The notes beneath the pieces were generated by a model. The model was not told the DNA's origin. It searched no databases and saw only the letters and a list, made by a program, of their open reading frames with translations. A program made the translations under genes and the position numbers. 62,501 bases of DNA from Fidelibacterota bacterium (GTDB lineage Bacteria > Fidelibacterota > Marinisomatia > Marinisomatales > UBA1611): positions 1 to 62,501 of the forward strand of contig JADHUI010000014.1 in assembly GCA_016784605.1 (NCBI GenBank). Reading direction: 5' to 3'. How positions within the stretch are numbered: the stretch's first letter is position 1; every line of letters starts with the position of its first letter. Shown here in pieces: positions 1 to 9,010 of this stretch.

Positions 1-1
1 T

Positions 2-91
2 GGCAACGGCGATGTAAAAACATGGAATTATGATGATGGGACTCATACATCTGGCTCTGAAGCAGTTGGAAGTGTGGGCGCACGAAACTAA
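2..91 (+). CDS. Pilin/pseudopilin-like protein, C-terminal end only (partial)
   Basis: An open frame runs in from the left edge and stops at a TAA at 89-91, giving 29 residues that end in GSVGARN. The piece is rich in Gly, Asp, Thr and Ser (NGDVKTWNYDDGTHTSGSEA), which is usual for the C-terminal end of a type IV pilin or major pseudopilin. It lies directly upstream of three prepilin-like genes on the same strand and is followed by a clear terminator, so it could be the highly expressed major subunit. The pilin assignment rests mainly on context, because the diagnostic N-terminus is outside the window. Confidence 0.55.
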   Translation, partial: GNGDVKTWNYDDGTHTSGSEAVGSVGARN

Positions 92-110
92 TTCACTTGC
101 ATAGACTATC

Positions 111-144
111 AAAAAGGCTCCATTCTTTGGAGCCTTTTTTGTTT
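111..144 (+). terminator. Rho-independent terminator
   Basis: The stem AAAGGCTCC / GGAGCCTTT has a short ATTCTTT loop and ends in a T-rich run. It follows the stop of the partial pilin-like gene by about 20 bases and precedes the next start by 15 bases. It would separate expression of the upstream subunit from the minor pseudopilins. Confidence 0.85.
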
Positions 145-158
145 AAATTTCATATAGA

Positions 159-653
159 ATGAAACAAATAAAAATATCGAAATATTCAAGCGGATTTACT
201 TTTATTGAGCTCATTATTATCATTATTATACTGGGCATTTTAGGCGTAGCAGCCTTTTCGCGTATTGTAAATAATCTAGATCCAATTAAAGTTCGGGCTG
301 CTATTGAGCAAATCACATCGGATATTGAACAATCAAAAGCAATTTCTATGGCACATCATGATACGGTTTCGATTGTTTTCGATACATTGAACGATTCATA
401 TACTATTTATAAAGGACCATCCGGGAGCCAAACTGTGTACACAGATTATCTGGGAAGCAATAGCGGTGTCATTTCATTTGACCAATCTGAATATGAAGGT
501 GTAGATATATCCAATGCAAACTTTGGTGGCTCCACCCAACTTTCATTTGACACATGGGGCAATACTATTTCTGGGGGCACCATTACTTTAAACACAAATA
601 ATATCATTACTGTGCAAACTTTAACAGGACAATGGTCAATTTCAACTCCATAA
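159..653 (+). CDS. Type IV pilin / GspH-FimT-like pseudopilin
   Basis: A 164-residue protein with a class III (prepilin) signal. The short basic leader MKQIKISKYSSG is followed by FTFIELIII and a long hydrophobic helix. Cleavage is expected between Gly12 and Phe13, with the conserved Glu at +5 (Glu17). The remainder is a small globular domain like those of minor pilins of the GspH/FimT group. Such subunits are processed by a prepilin peptidase (none in this window) and prime or decorate a pilus or pseudopilus in the periplasm. The gene overlaps the next by 22 bases, so the minor pilin genes are probably co-transcribed and translationally coupled. Confidence 0.85.
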   Translation: MKQIKISKYSSGFTFIELIIIIIILGILGVAAFSRIVNNLDPIKVRAAIEQITSDIEQSKAISMAHHDTVSIVFDTLNDSYTIYKGPSGSQTVYTDYLGSNSGVISFDQSEYEGVDISNANFGGSTQLSFDTWGNTISGGTITLNTNNIITVQTLTGQWSISTP

Positions 654-1762
654 AACCCAATAAAACAAGGCCGGGGTTTTCTTTAATCGAAGTCCTAATT
701 GTTCTTCTCCTTTTATCGGGAGGATTCATTATTTTACTCCAAGCCCTAAATACAGGTAAAACGATGCAATCGAAATCAGAATTACTAACTTTGCAAGCTG
801 TCTTACTTAATGATAAAATTCAAGAAATTAGAAGTAAACGATTTGATGAAAATACGTCTTCTCCTTGGTCAACAACTTTAGGGACTGATTCAAATACAAA
901 TTCATATTTATCATTTGATGGAAGTAATGATTATGCTAATCTTGGGAGCGCAACATCCTTATCTATTTCTGATGGCATTACTGTTACTTCATGGGTTTAT
1001 CATAACAATGGATCAGGACATATTGCAAATCAAGGCGGCGGTTGGGGGAGCTATGGCTATTCCTTATTTTGGTATAATGGTAAAATCAGGATAGAGCTTC
1101 AAAAATCAGGTCAAAAAACAATTTCAGATAATACAGCACCGACCAGTGGCGCATGGCATCATATTGCATTTACCTGGGAAACAAATTCAGATGTAATTAA
1201 AACATATATTGATGGGGTTCAAAGTAGCACTACTCAAACTTTTAGCGGACCAATTGGGACACCAAATGAAAATTTAAATATTGGTCGGAAACAAAATAAC
1301 GGGTATTATTTTAATGGCTCTATTGATGATGTAACTATCTGGAATATCGCCCTTTCTGCAACAGAAATTCAAAATTACATGACAACAAACCCGACGGGAA
1401 CCGAAACAGGTTTGGTTGGGTTTTGGTCCATAAATGAGAATCAAGGAACCACAATTTATGATCAATCTTCTAACAGTAATAATGGCACAATATATGGTGC
1501 TACCTGGGGTTCAACTCAAACAGATGATGAATCATCAATCACCTCTTGGGATGATATAGACGATTTTAACCAATATACTGTGTCTGAATTTCCGAATTAT
1601 TCATCATTTGGGTGCTCCGTTAAAGTGGATTATGTTCAATCAACAAGTGGATTTCATACAGCTGTTACAGGGCCTACTGATTATAAACGTATTATGGTTG
1701 AAATTAATCATAAAACGATTCCAGCTTTACGAGATACCTTTATTGTGAGCCCCGGTTTATAA
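632..1762 (+). CDS. Minor pseudopilin with a LamG (concanavalin-like) domain
   Basis: A 376-residue protein with a prepilin N-terminus: leader ending in Gly15, then FSLIEVLIVLLLL with Glu20 as the +5 Glu. After the hydrophobic helix, residues about 92-292 form a LamG/laminin-G-like domain, shown by YLSFDGSNDYANLG, WHHIAFTWE, YIDGVQ, GSIDDVTIWN and LVGFWSINE. LamG domains bind carbohydrate or protein ligands, so this subunit may display an adhesive domain at the pilus. The family has a pilin-like role in the inner membrane and periplasm; the adhesive role is inference. It begins inside the previous gene, and its TAA overlaps the ATG of the next gene by one base. Confidence 0.82.
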   Translation: MVNFNSIKPNKTRPGFSLIEVLIVLLLLSGGFIILLQALNTGKTMQSKSELLTLQAVLLNDKIQEIRSKRFDENTSSPWSTTLGTDSNTNSYLSFDGSNDYANLGSATSLSISDGITVTSWVYHNNGSGHIANQGGGWGSYGYSLFWYNGKIRIELQKSGQKTISDNTAPTSGAWHHIAFTWETNSDVIKTYIDGVQSSTTQTFSGPIGTPNENLNIGRKQNNGYYFNGSIDDVTIWNIALSATEIQNYMTTNPTGTETGLVGFWSINENQGTTIYDQSSNSNNGTIYGATWGSTQTDDESSITSWDDIDDFNQYTVSEFPNYSSFGCSVKVDYVQSTSGFHTAVTGPTDYKRIMVEINHKTIPALRDTFIVSPGL

Positions 1763-2334
1763 TGAAACAGAATTCAAGAATAAAGAATCAAAGTGGATTT
1801 ACACTTGTCGAAATGATACTCGTTATTCTTGCTATAGGTATTATTGGTACTATGGCTGCAAGTATGTTAAGTCAGGGGTCCGATATTTATAAAGAAACGG
1901 TCTATCGCCAAAGTTTTTTAGGTCAAGCTCGAAGTACATTCTGGCGAATGGGTCGCGAAAGTGGACTCCAACGAAATGCTGAAAACTTTACATTATCCAG
2001 CGCCAATAATTTTTATACCACCAATGCAAAAAATGAAACGGTTCAATTCATAATTTCAGGTTCAAATGCAGTGAATTATACTGCAAATTCTGGCACCACT
2101 TACCCACTTTCAAGTCAAGTAAAAACCAGCGCATCTCTTTTTCGGTATTACAAAAATGCGAATGAAGAAATATCGCTAACGTCCGAACAAACTTTAACAC
2201 AGTCAGATGCAGACTTAGTTCAATTATTATATCTTGATATGGTTTTTAAACGTGATGATGATTCTATTCGGTTTTCATCTTTCATTTATCCCCAAAATTT
2301 CCGATTTGGGAAAAAGATGTCCTATCATGATTAA
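1762..2334 (+). CDS. Pseudopilin (GspJ/PilW-like minor pilin)
   Basis: A 190-residue protein with the prepilin motif QSG/FTLVEMILVILAIG. Cleavage is expected after Gly12, with Glu17 at +5. The C-terminal part, with the RMGRESGLQRN region, resembles GspJ- or PilW-type minor subunits, but I cannot assign the exact class. It starts on the last base of the previous stop codon (TAATG) and overlaps the next gene by eight bases, indicating tight operon coupling. Confidence 0.8.
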   Translation: MKQNSRIKNQSGFTLVEMILVILAIGIIGTMAASMLSQGSDIYKETVYRQSFLGQARSTFWRMGRESGLQRNAENFTLSSANNFYTTNAKNETVQFIISGSNAVNYTANSGTTYPLSSQVKTSASLFRYYKNANEEISLTSEQTLTQSDADLVQLLYLDMVFKRDDDSIRFSSFIYPQNFRFGKKMSYHD

Positions 2335-4189
2335 GTCCATTTCCAAAAAAATGGGATCAGAATCGGGTGCTTTATTGATGGCATCCACATTAGGTATTTT
2401 TATTATTCTCAGCTTATTTGCTTTTTATTTATCCCGAATGGTTATGTTAGAAACTCGTAATACCAGTTTTCACGCATTAGATATAAAAACAAGAAATTTA
2501 GCGCAATCTGGTCTCGAACATGGGTTGCAATCCTTTAAATCATCTCGAAATCCTGCAACAATTCAGGGGAATTTTAATACCGGTGCCTATTCGGTCAATT
2601 TTGATACTCTTAATAATGAAGAGGGAACATCGTTGCCTTACACACATTATATCACCCTAAAAAGTACAGCTACGATTAGCGAAGTTGAACGGAATCTTCG
2701 ATTAACACTGTCAACCTATCCTGAAGCATTTTGTTTTTCATATTATGGAAATAATTCTGGGAGTAGCACTTTTAATGAATCCTTAGGGTCTATTGTTGGT
2801 GATATGTATTTTAATGGTGATGTAAATACATCTATTGTATCGTCAGGAACCATTTATAACAGTACCGGCTCGGGAGGGACACAACTCTCATCTGCCCCAC
2901 TATTTCCTACATTAAATACTGATTATTATGATTCTCTTTTAACCGTTACATCTGCCCTTCCAGAAACAAATGGAAACCCCGACTACGGCGTGAGTTTAGA
3001 TGGAATTAATGATTATATAGTCGCTACCGGATATAAGGGAATTACTGGGACAGCCGCGCGATCAATTGGAGCATGGATTAAAACAACTGCTTCTGGTATG
3101 ATTGTCAATTGGGGTGCGAATTCGCCAGGACAAAGATTTGGAATTCGTGTGAACGTAAATCAATATGGAAATAATGGAGCACTTAAGGCAGAAGTCAACT
3201 CAGGCTATACAACCGGCACTACTGATTTACGTGATGGAAATTGGCACCATATTGTTGTTACGGCTGCTTCAGGTATTTCAGCGAATCAATTCAAATTATA
3301 TGTAGATGGAATACTTGAAACTGTCTCAAGCAGTATGTCTCGTACAATGAATACGGCAAGCTCTGAAGATGTCAACGTGGGTTCTTATACAGGGTCCAAT
3401 TATTTCTTTGACGGCGATATGGATAAATTTGCTATTTGGAATAATCAATTATCCTCATCTGAAATAACAGCTTTATATAATTCCGGAGATGGACTATCTG
3501 CTGCTTCAAATTCCGGGAATTACAATTCATCTTCGAATTTAGTCGCCTATTGGGAAATGGATGAAGGCAGCGGATCATCTGTTGCGGATAGTAGTCCAAA
3601 TTCTAATACAGGTACTTTAACAAATGGCCCCACATGGGTGCAAATTTCTGAGGGCAATCAAGCCACATCAAATACGACGATAAATTTACCTTCGTACACA
3701 AATAATGAATATCTGAACAACGGGGATTTAACTCTATCGAATGTAACGGTGAATGGTCCTGGGGTGTTCGTTGTTTATGGAAACTTAACCATCGAATCAA
3801 ATTCAATCATTCAGAAAAATGTTAAAGTTATTTGTTCTGGAAACGTGACTGTTTCTAATTCACAAATTGGAACGAGTTTAAGAACACCATCCTTAACCTA
3901 TTCTAAAGGAATAACGTCCATTTCAGGGTCAACCATTTATGGGCTTATTATCGCCAAAGGAAATACATGCACATTTTCATCCACAAGCATGTATGGAGCT
4001 ATTTTAAATTCTGGCTCAACCTTTTCACTCAATAACACATCAACCGTCACGGGGTCCGTGGTATCTCAATATTCTGTCGATATACAAGATGCAAATTCAT
4101 CCATTACAAAAGGAAGCCTTCCGCCTTTTTTTAATGCAGATATTGGGCTAGATCCAATGGTTGTACCCGGATCTTACCTAGAATACTAA
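2327..4189 (+). CDS. PilX-like pilus assembly protein with a LamG domain
   Basis: I chose the ATG at 2327, which overlaps the previous stop by eight bases and gives 620 residues; an upstream in-frame ATG at 2234 would add a stretch that only shadows the previous gene. The N-terminus MIKSISKKMGSESGALLM followed by a hydrophobic segment and LETRNTSFHALDIKTRNLAQ matches the layout of PilX-type proteins (non-canonical pilins without a processed GF..E motif). Residues about 219-440 are a second LamG domain (VSLDGINDYIVATG, WHHIVVTA, LYVDGILE, LVAYWEMDEGSG). The last 150 residues are a beta-helix-like, Ser/Thr/Asn-rich region. It is probably an exported component at or near the pilus tip. Confidence 0.75.
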   Translation: MIKSISKKMGSESGALLMASTLGIFIILSLFAFYLSRMVMLETRNTSFHALDIKTRNLAQSGLEHGLQSFKSSRNPATIQGNFNTGAYSVNFDTLNNEEGTSLPYTHYITLKSTATISEVERNLRLTLSTYPEAFCFSYYGNNSGSSTFNESLGSIVGDMYFNGDVNTSIVSSGTIYNSTGSGGTQLSSAPLFPTLNTDYYDSLLTVTSALPETNGNPDYGVSLDGINDYIVATGYKGITGTAARSIGAWIKTTASGMIVNWGANSPGQRFGIRVNVNQYGNNGALKAEVNSGYTTGTTDLRDGNWHHIVVTAASGISANQFKLYVDGILETVSSSMSRTMNTASSEDVNVGSYTGSNYFFDGDMDKFAIWNNQLSSSEITALYNSGDGLSAASNSGNYNSSSNLVAYWEMDEGSGSSVADSSPNSNTGTLTNGPTWVQISEGNQATSNTTINLPSYTNNEYLNNGDLTLSNVTVNGPGVFVVYGNLTIESNSIIQKNVKVICSGNVTVSNSQIGTSLRTPSLTYSKGITSISGSTIYGLIIAKGNTCTFSSTSMYGAILNSGSTFSLNNTSTVTGSVVSQYSVDIQDANSSITKGSLPPFFNADIGLDPMVVPGSYLEY

Positions 4190-4302
4190 TAGGGCTTTGA
4201 AGACCTTGTTATATACTTATATATTTTTATTTGTTGGGTAATTCTCATATTTATTTATTACTTTTAACTATCTAAAAAACAACAAAGAGCCATTAAAATA
4301 AT

Positions 4303-4506
4303 ATGATTTTTATATTAGTTATTGGGGTCGTTACTGCCATTTTTGGCTTATTGCTCCTAATATCACCAAAAACAATTCTAGAAATTGAACGACAAGCCAA
4401 TAAAGTGGTCCTAACAGATCCCTTTTTCTTTAAATATCGACATCCGCTTGGGTTTATTCTTTTAGCGGGTGCTGCATATATGCTATTTGTATATTTCTCT
4501 TTCTAA
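4303..4506 (+). CDS. Small membrane protein, function unknown
   Basis: A 67-residue protein with two predicted membrane segments (residues about 2-21 and 49-66) joined by a short polar loop, LEIERQANKVVLTDPFFFKYRH. It sits alone between the pseudopilin genes and the ATPase fusion, on the same strand. The N-terminal helix followed by 'SPKTILEIER' resembles small uncharacterised membrane proteins of other bacteria, but I recognise no named family. No clear Shine-Dalgarno sequence precedes it. It is probably real, given its membrane-protein composition and position. Confidence 0.6.
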   Translation: MIFILVIGVVTAIFGLLLLISPKTILEIERQANKVVLTDPFFFKYRHPLGFILLAGAAYMLFVYFSF

Positions 4507-4528
4507 ATTTCGATAAAAGGCAAGAACG

Positions 4529-7399
4529 CTGAACTTCTTAAAATCTCACGGTCTATCAGTAGATCCGTTTTCAACATCACCGAATATACAGCTTTTCTTT
4601 AATTCCAAAGAGCATCGCCAATGTTTAGAAGGGTTAGAGTTAGCTATCCGAATGAGGCGCGGTTTATCCGTTGTACAGGGTGGCGTGGGTGTTGGAAAAA
4701 CAACGATTAGTCGAAAATTAATCCAGCTCTTTGATGATGAGTCTGATATATATGATTTTTATCTAATCCTTGATCCAAAGTTTGAATCTGAACTGTCTCT
4801 CCTTCAACATTTAATTGAATTATTCGAAATAGACTCCAAGGGAGATTCTCTTCAAGATTGTCGAAATGTATTAGAGCATCATTTACTCAAAGTTGGGGTA
4901 GAGCAAGGAAAAATTCTTGTCCTCATTATTGATGAAGGGCAAAACTTAGAAAGCAAATATTTAGATGCATTGCGAACTCTCCTTAATTTTGAAACAGATG
5001 ATTATAAGTTAGTTCAACTTATCATTTTTGGTCAACCTGAAATGGGTAGCCTCATTAAAGAATATCCAAATTTTGAAGATCGCATTTCATTCCATTATGA
5101 TATTAGTCCTTTAGATTTAGATGACACTCGCGGATTTATTTTCCACAGACTATCAGCGTCTGGCGCACCCGAGAATAATTGGTTTCCAGACACCGTGATT
5201 GAAAAGATTCATAAACAAACAAATGGGTTCCCTCGGAAAATAAACAAACTTTGTCATGAACTTCTCCTTTACATGATTAGTGAAAATAAAGAAGAAATTG
5301 ATTCGAATGTTTTTGATGATGTTCTTGCAGGAAAACCGCCGAAGGGATTATTAAAAAAACAAGCACCAAAAGAATCAACCGTTTCCTCAAATAAACTTTT
5401 GAATGTTCTTCGAAAAAACGCACCCGAACCTGAGCCAGAGCCTGAAATGGATGGCGATGATTGGATTGGCGGGGAAGCCCCTTCCGTTGATACTAAAGAT
5501 AAAGATGCAATAACGACTGAAGTTGTCCCTAGCGATGATGAAAACCTTCAGCCCAATCAAGATGAAGATAAACCTGAACAGGCGCCCATACAACAAACGA
5601 TTGATTCAAATATAAATCATCTTGAAGAATTGCCAGAGTCACAGGCTATTTCAGGTCCAGTAGTCCGCCCCGGGTTATTTCCAGATGGAATTTCACCACA
5701 TATTTTTCTAAAAGAAGAATCCGTTTTTGGCATTGCTGTGGATGGAAATAAAATCGTTGCCGTATCATTGCAAGATCATCGAAAAACGAAAAGACTCATT
5801 GATGTTCAAGTTTATGAACATCCCAGCCAAATTGATTTTATTAAAGATCCAGAAGAAGCATCAAAGGCTCTAAAGGCTATTATAAAAATGTGTGAAAAAT
5901 CTGTAACGCATAAAGATTTTCTCACTAAAAAAATCATCAAAACTATTTCGACAGGATCAACGATTGCTCTTTCCATTCATTCGCATTTGATGCAATTAAA
6001 AAATGTGACTATTCCTCAAGACAGTCAAGGCGATAAAAAAAATATCATCGCTTGGAATGCAAAAAAACAATTATCCTATGATGTGAATTATCTTCAGTAT
6101 GAATTTGTAAACCAAGGACAAAATAAAGAAACAGTCCTTGTGGGAATAACAAACCGCCAAATGCTTAATCAAACCAGTGAAATTTTTACCGGGAAAGATT
6201 GGGCTGTTCGCTGGTGGCATCCCGTCGCAATGTCCATCCACAATGCCTTTTTATGGAACTATTCCGAGTTATCCAGAAAGACATGTTTTGTTCTCCATTT
6301 TGGAGAAAATGAAAGTTATTTGTTGGGATATTCCAATGGGCTTTTACGCGCTATTCAATCTATCTCAATTGGTACGCAACAATTAGATGACGCAACAATA
6401 GACTTTCCTCAATCAGACACACAATATCGCGTTCCGCCGTCCTTACTTCCCGGCAAAGCTAAACCGGGTACGGCATTACCTATAGATGACTTATTAAGAC
6501 CTATCTTGGAAAGTTGGACTCGAGAATTAGATCGAACGCTGACGAGCCTTAAGCGCGATTTCCCTGTCACAGATGCAACTCATTTATTATTGAGTGGGAC
6601 TGCTAATTGTGTTAAAAACCTTCATAGGTATTTAGGTGGCCATCTTAACATGGAAACAGAATATTTTAATCCATTGAGAAATATTGCCATTTTACCAGAT
6701 GAAAGCGAAAGAGCTGAGTTAAATGTATCTTTGCCTCTTTTAACTGCGGCAGTTGGCTCTGCGCTTAATTTGCCAAATACTGTCAATCTTTTGCCTCCTG
6801 TTTTTAAACAAAGTGAGGCGTTTCGCCTCATGGTAAAAGGTGGAATTCGAGTAGCGGCCATATTATTGATAAGTTTATTTTCACTTACAGGATGGACTTA
6901 TAATCAAAATAGTATTTACAACGAAGAATTAAAATCGGTTAAAAAAGTAACCACTCGACTTGAACCTATCAAAGATTTTTTCTATTCCATGGATGAAAAT
7001 AAAAATTCTGTAAAAGTACAATTGAATGAATTAAGTTATGATACAGAATATTTTGAACGTGTTCTTGCCACTCTTCGTTTCTTAAGCTATAATACTCCAG
7101 ATGAAATAACGTACGATGAAGTTCGTTTCCAAATGGGTTGGGAAAAAGAAGATTACGTTTTACGAGGGAATCAAAATATTTTAACTCAAGTCATTGAAGT
7201 TGTAGATAAAGACGTAAGGGTTTTAAAAATATCCGGAACTGTATTAGCAAACCCAGCACTTAAAGAACGGTACTTTAAAAATTATTTGCGTACTCTGGAA
7301 CAATCTCAATTATTTACCAATGTTGAAGTGATTACTAAACAAACCGAAATAGGATTTGATGTAGATGGAATGACCTTTTTACTCAAATGCATTATGTAA
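4529..7399 (+). CDS. Fusion of ExeA/MshM-type AAA ATPase with PilM- and PilN-like domains; probable CTG start
   Basis: From the first ATG (4652) the protein lacks its expected N-terminus, but the same frame is open back to 4517. Those codons encode NFLKSHGLSVDPFSTSP...NSKEH, the conserved opening of ExeA/MshM ATPases. The best start is CTG at 4529, eight bases after AAGG, giving 956 residues. Walker A (GGVGVGKTT, Lys57) and Walker B (LVLIIDEGQ, Asp135) follow. An acidic, proline-rich linker leads to a PilM/MshI actin-like region (about 395-730), one membrane helix (about 771-789) and a PilN-like periplasmic tail. The fusion would join the cytoplasmic ATPase to the inner-membrane PilM-PilN platform. 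Start choice is inference. Confidence 0.8.
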   Translation: MNFLKSHGLSVDPFSTSPNIQLFFNSKEHRQCLEGLELAIRMRRGLSVVQGGVGVGKTTISRKLIQLFDDESDIYDFYLILDPKFESELSLLQHLIELFEIDSKGDSLQDCRNVLEHHLLKVGVEQGKILVLIIDEGQNLESKYLDALRTLLNFETDDYKLVQLIIFGQPEMGSLIKEYPNFEDRISFHYDISPLDLDDTRGFIFHRLSASGAPENNWFPDTVIEKIHKQTNGFPRKINKLCHELLLYMISENKEEIDSNVFDDVLAGKPPKGLLKKQAPKESTVSSNKLLNVLRKNAPEPEPEPEMDGDDWIGGEAPSVDTKDKDAITTEVVPSDDENLQPNQDEDKPEQAPIQQTIDSNINHLEELPESQAISGPVVRPGLFPDGISPHIFLKEESVFGIAVDGNKIVAVSLQDHRKTKRLIDVQVYEHPSQIDFIKDPEEASKALKAIIKMCEKSVTHKDFLTKKIIKTISTGSTIALSIHSHLMQLKNVTIPQDSQGDKKNIIAWNAKKQLSYDVNYLQYEFVNQGQNKETVLVGITNRQMLNQTSEIFTGKDWAVRWWHPVAMSIHNAFLWNYSELSRKTCFVLHFGENESYLLGYSNGLLRAIQSISIGTQQLDDATIDFPQSDTQYRVPPSLLPGKAKPGTALPIDDLLRPILESWTRELDRTLTSLKRDFPVTDATHLLLSGTANCVKNLHRYLGGHLNMETEYFNPLRNIAILPDESERAELNVSLPLLTAAVGSALNLPNTVNLLPPVFKQSEAFRLMVKGGIRVAAILLISLFSLTGWTYNQNSIYNEELKSVKKVTTRLEPIKDFFYSMDENKNSVKVQLNELSYDTEYFERVLATLRFLSYNTPDEITYDEVRFQMGWEKEDYVLRGNQNILTQVIEVVDKDVRVLKISGTVLANPALKERYFKNYLRTLEQSQLFTNVEVITKQTEIGFDVDGMTFLLKCIM

Positions 7400-8451
7400 T
7401 GAATGAATTTTTAAAAAATCAACGGAATGCATTTTTCGCCCTTGTTGGCGGATTGTTGATGAGTATTCTTCTATGGTATTATGCGATTCATCAAGGCGTA
7501 CAATCGTCCTATGAAACCAGTAAGAATCAACTTACAAAAATCGCAGGTGAACGATTACAATATCGAGAAATGAATAATAAACTTCCGAGCATTGAATCTG
7601 AGTGGAAATCCCTAAATAATACCTTCGAAAATGTTCTTGAGAGTATACCGTACAAACAAAGTTATGACCACGTTTCAAATACGTTATTTGACTTATTATT
7701 AAGTAAAGGGCTTAATGTTTATTCCTATTTACCTTCAAATGTTCCTATTGAGAAAAAAAATATAATAGTTCCCGACTCTGACCAGACAATCTTGATTGAA
7801 AAATATCCCATTGACGTTGAAATGACTGGAAGTTACATTCAGTTAGGGCGATTTATGGATGCATTAAAATCCATGCCCTATCGAATGACTGCAAGTAATA
7901 TTCAAATCAAAAAAGGGAAATCAAAATCCAGCCAAAATATAAAATTGATCGCTTACGTTTATTTACAATCAGGCGACCAGATCTCCAAAGAAACAAAGAA
8001 TATACCTTCATTTAAATCGAATGTTTCCAATACGTCTTCTACCCAGGAAAAGACTAAATCTGCAACATTGGGTAGAAAGAGTGAAATTATAAAATATTTT
8101 GAAAAGATGAGCATAAGTAAGAATGAAGTCAATATATTAGATTTTGCCAAACAACACTTTAATCTTGACTCAGAGCATTTAATTCAATTAGCCGAACAAC
8201 AAGGAAGAGGTGGTTTACTTACTATATTTCGATCTTACCATTTGGGTGAGATGGATCAAGCGAAAAATACCAGAGGTGAATTCGCGCGAATTTCTGTCAT
8301 GTTAAATAATTTAAATAACAGCGATAAAAATTATATGATGGATAAATATGGAATAACGATATTAACCGATGGATTAAACCAAACAAAAGATACTGCTCCA
8401 TTTATCCAAGATTTTATAATGCTTTGGAAACAGAATAGATTTAATACGTAA
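7399..8451 (+). CDS. PilO-like pilus inner-membrane platform protein
   Basis: I start this at the ATG sharing bases with the previous stop (TAATG at 7398-7401); an in-frame ATG at 7387 is also possible. The 350-residue protein has one N-terminal membrane helix (FFALVGGLLMSILLWYYAI), a coiled-coil stretch, and a compact periplasmic region containing 'YIQLGRFMDALKSMPYRMTA', the typical PilO/MshJ-like ferredoxin-like fold segment. The C-terminal 140 residues are extra and not recognised. PilO pairs with PilN in the periplasm, which fits the PilN-like tail encoded immediately upstream. Confidence 0.75.
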   Translation: MNEFLKNQRNAFFALVGGLLMSILLWYYAIHQGVQSSYETSKNQLTKIAGERLQYREMNNKLPSIESEWKSLNNTFENVLESIPYKQSYDHVSNTLFDLLLSKGLNVYSYLPSNVPIEKKNIIVPDSDQTILIEKYPIDVEMTGSYIQLGRFMDALKSMPYRMTASNIQIKKGKSKSSQNIKLIAYVYLQSGDQISKETKNIPSFKSNVSNTSSTQEKTKSATLGRKSEIIKYFEKMSISKNEVNILDFAKQHFNLDSEHLIQLAEQQGRGGLLTIFRSYHLGEMDQAKNTRGEFARISVMLNNLNNSDKNYMMDKYGITILTDGLNQTKDTAPFIQDFIMLWKQNRFNT

Positions 8452-8479
8452 TAGAAACAATATCAATGATAAAAAAATT

Positions 8480-9010
8480 ATGACTCAAAGATTGAAAATA
8501 TTATTAGTTATGTTCGGTATTTCCGTTCTCGTCTTAATCGTAGATCGATTAAGTACACCTTCTAATTCAACAAATAATATAACAACAAGTAGTAATACGA
8601 GAGTTCAACAACGAACGAATGCATCAAAAGAACGTTTTAAAAAAACAGATAAACAATCAACATCAACCAATAGAACCATTCAATCAGGGTCTTTTGTCCC
8701 AATATCAAAAGACGTTTTGTCTTTAGCGGGATGGGGAAGAAATCCCTTTGAAAAAAGATCATCAAATCCCTCTGGACAAAGTAACGTTTCAAAACAAGTT
8801 CAAAAAAGCGTTTCTGGCGGTATTGCTTCTTTAGAGAATCTTTCTATCCAAAGCGTTTATAAAATCGGGAATGATGCCGTTGTTGTTATCGATGGAAGTA
8901 AATACAGAGAGGGTGAAATGTTTAATAATATGTACATCGAAAAAATTGAGTCAAAAAAAATCACCTTTAGATCTGGAAAGATAACTCATGTTATTAATGT
9001 CGGCTCCTAA
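8480..9010 (+). CDS. PilP/MshK/GspC-like pilus periplasmic protein
   Basis: A 176-residue protein with an N-terminal membrane anchor (residues 5-22), a long Ser/Thr/Asn/Gln-rich linker, and a C-terminal beta-rich domain: LENLSIQSVYKIGNDAVVVI, then YREGEMFNNMYIEKIESKKI. That domain matches the pattern of PilP and the GspC homology-region domain, which connect the inner-membrane platform to the secretin. The motif AGWGRNPFEKR before the domain is also typical of this family ('DPF.p' region). It overlaps the secretin gene by 23 bases. Confidence 0.72.
   Translation: MTQRLKILLVMFGISVLVLIVDRLSTPSNSTNNITTSSNTRVQQRTNASKERFKKTDKQSTSTNRTIQSGSFVPISKDVLSLAGWGRNPFEKRSSNPSGQSNVSKQVQKSVSGGIASLENLSIQSVYKIGNDAVVVIDGSKYREGEMFNNMYIEKIESKKITFRSGKITHVINVGS

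Noticed and set aside
2234-2326. Longer start for the PilX-like gene
   Set aside because: The added residues only shadow the previous gene in another frame, and the expected N-terminal topology begins at 2327.
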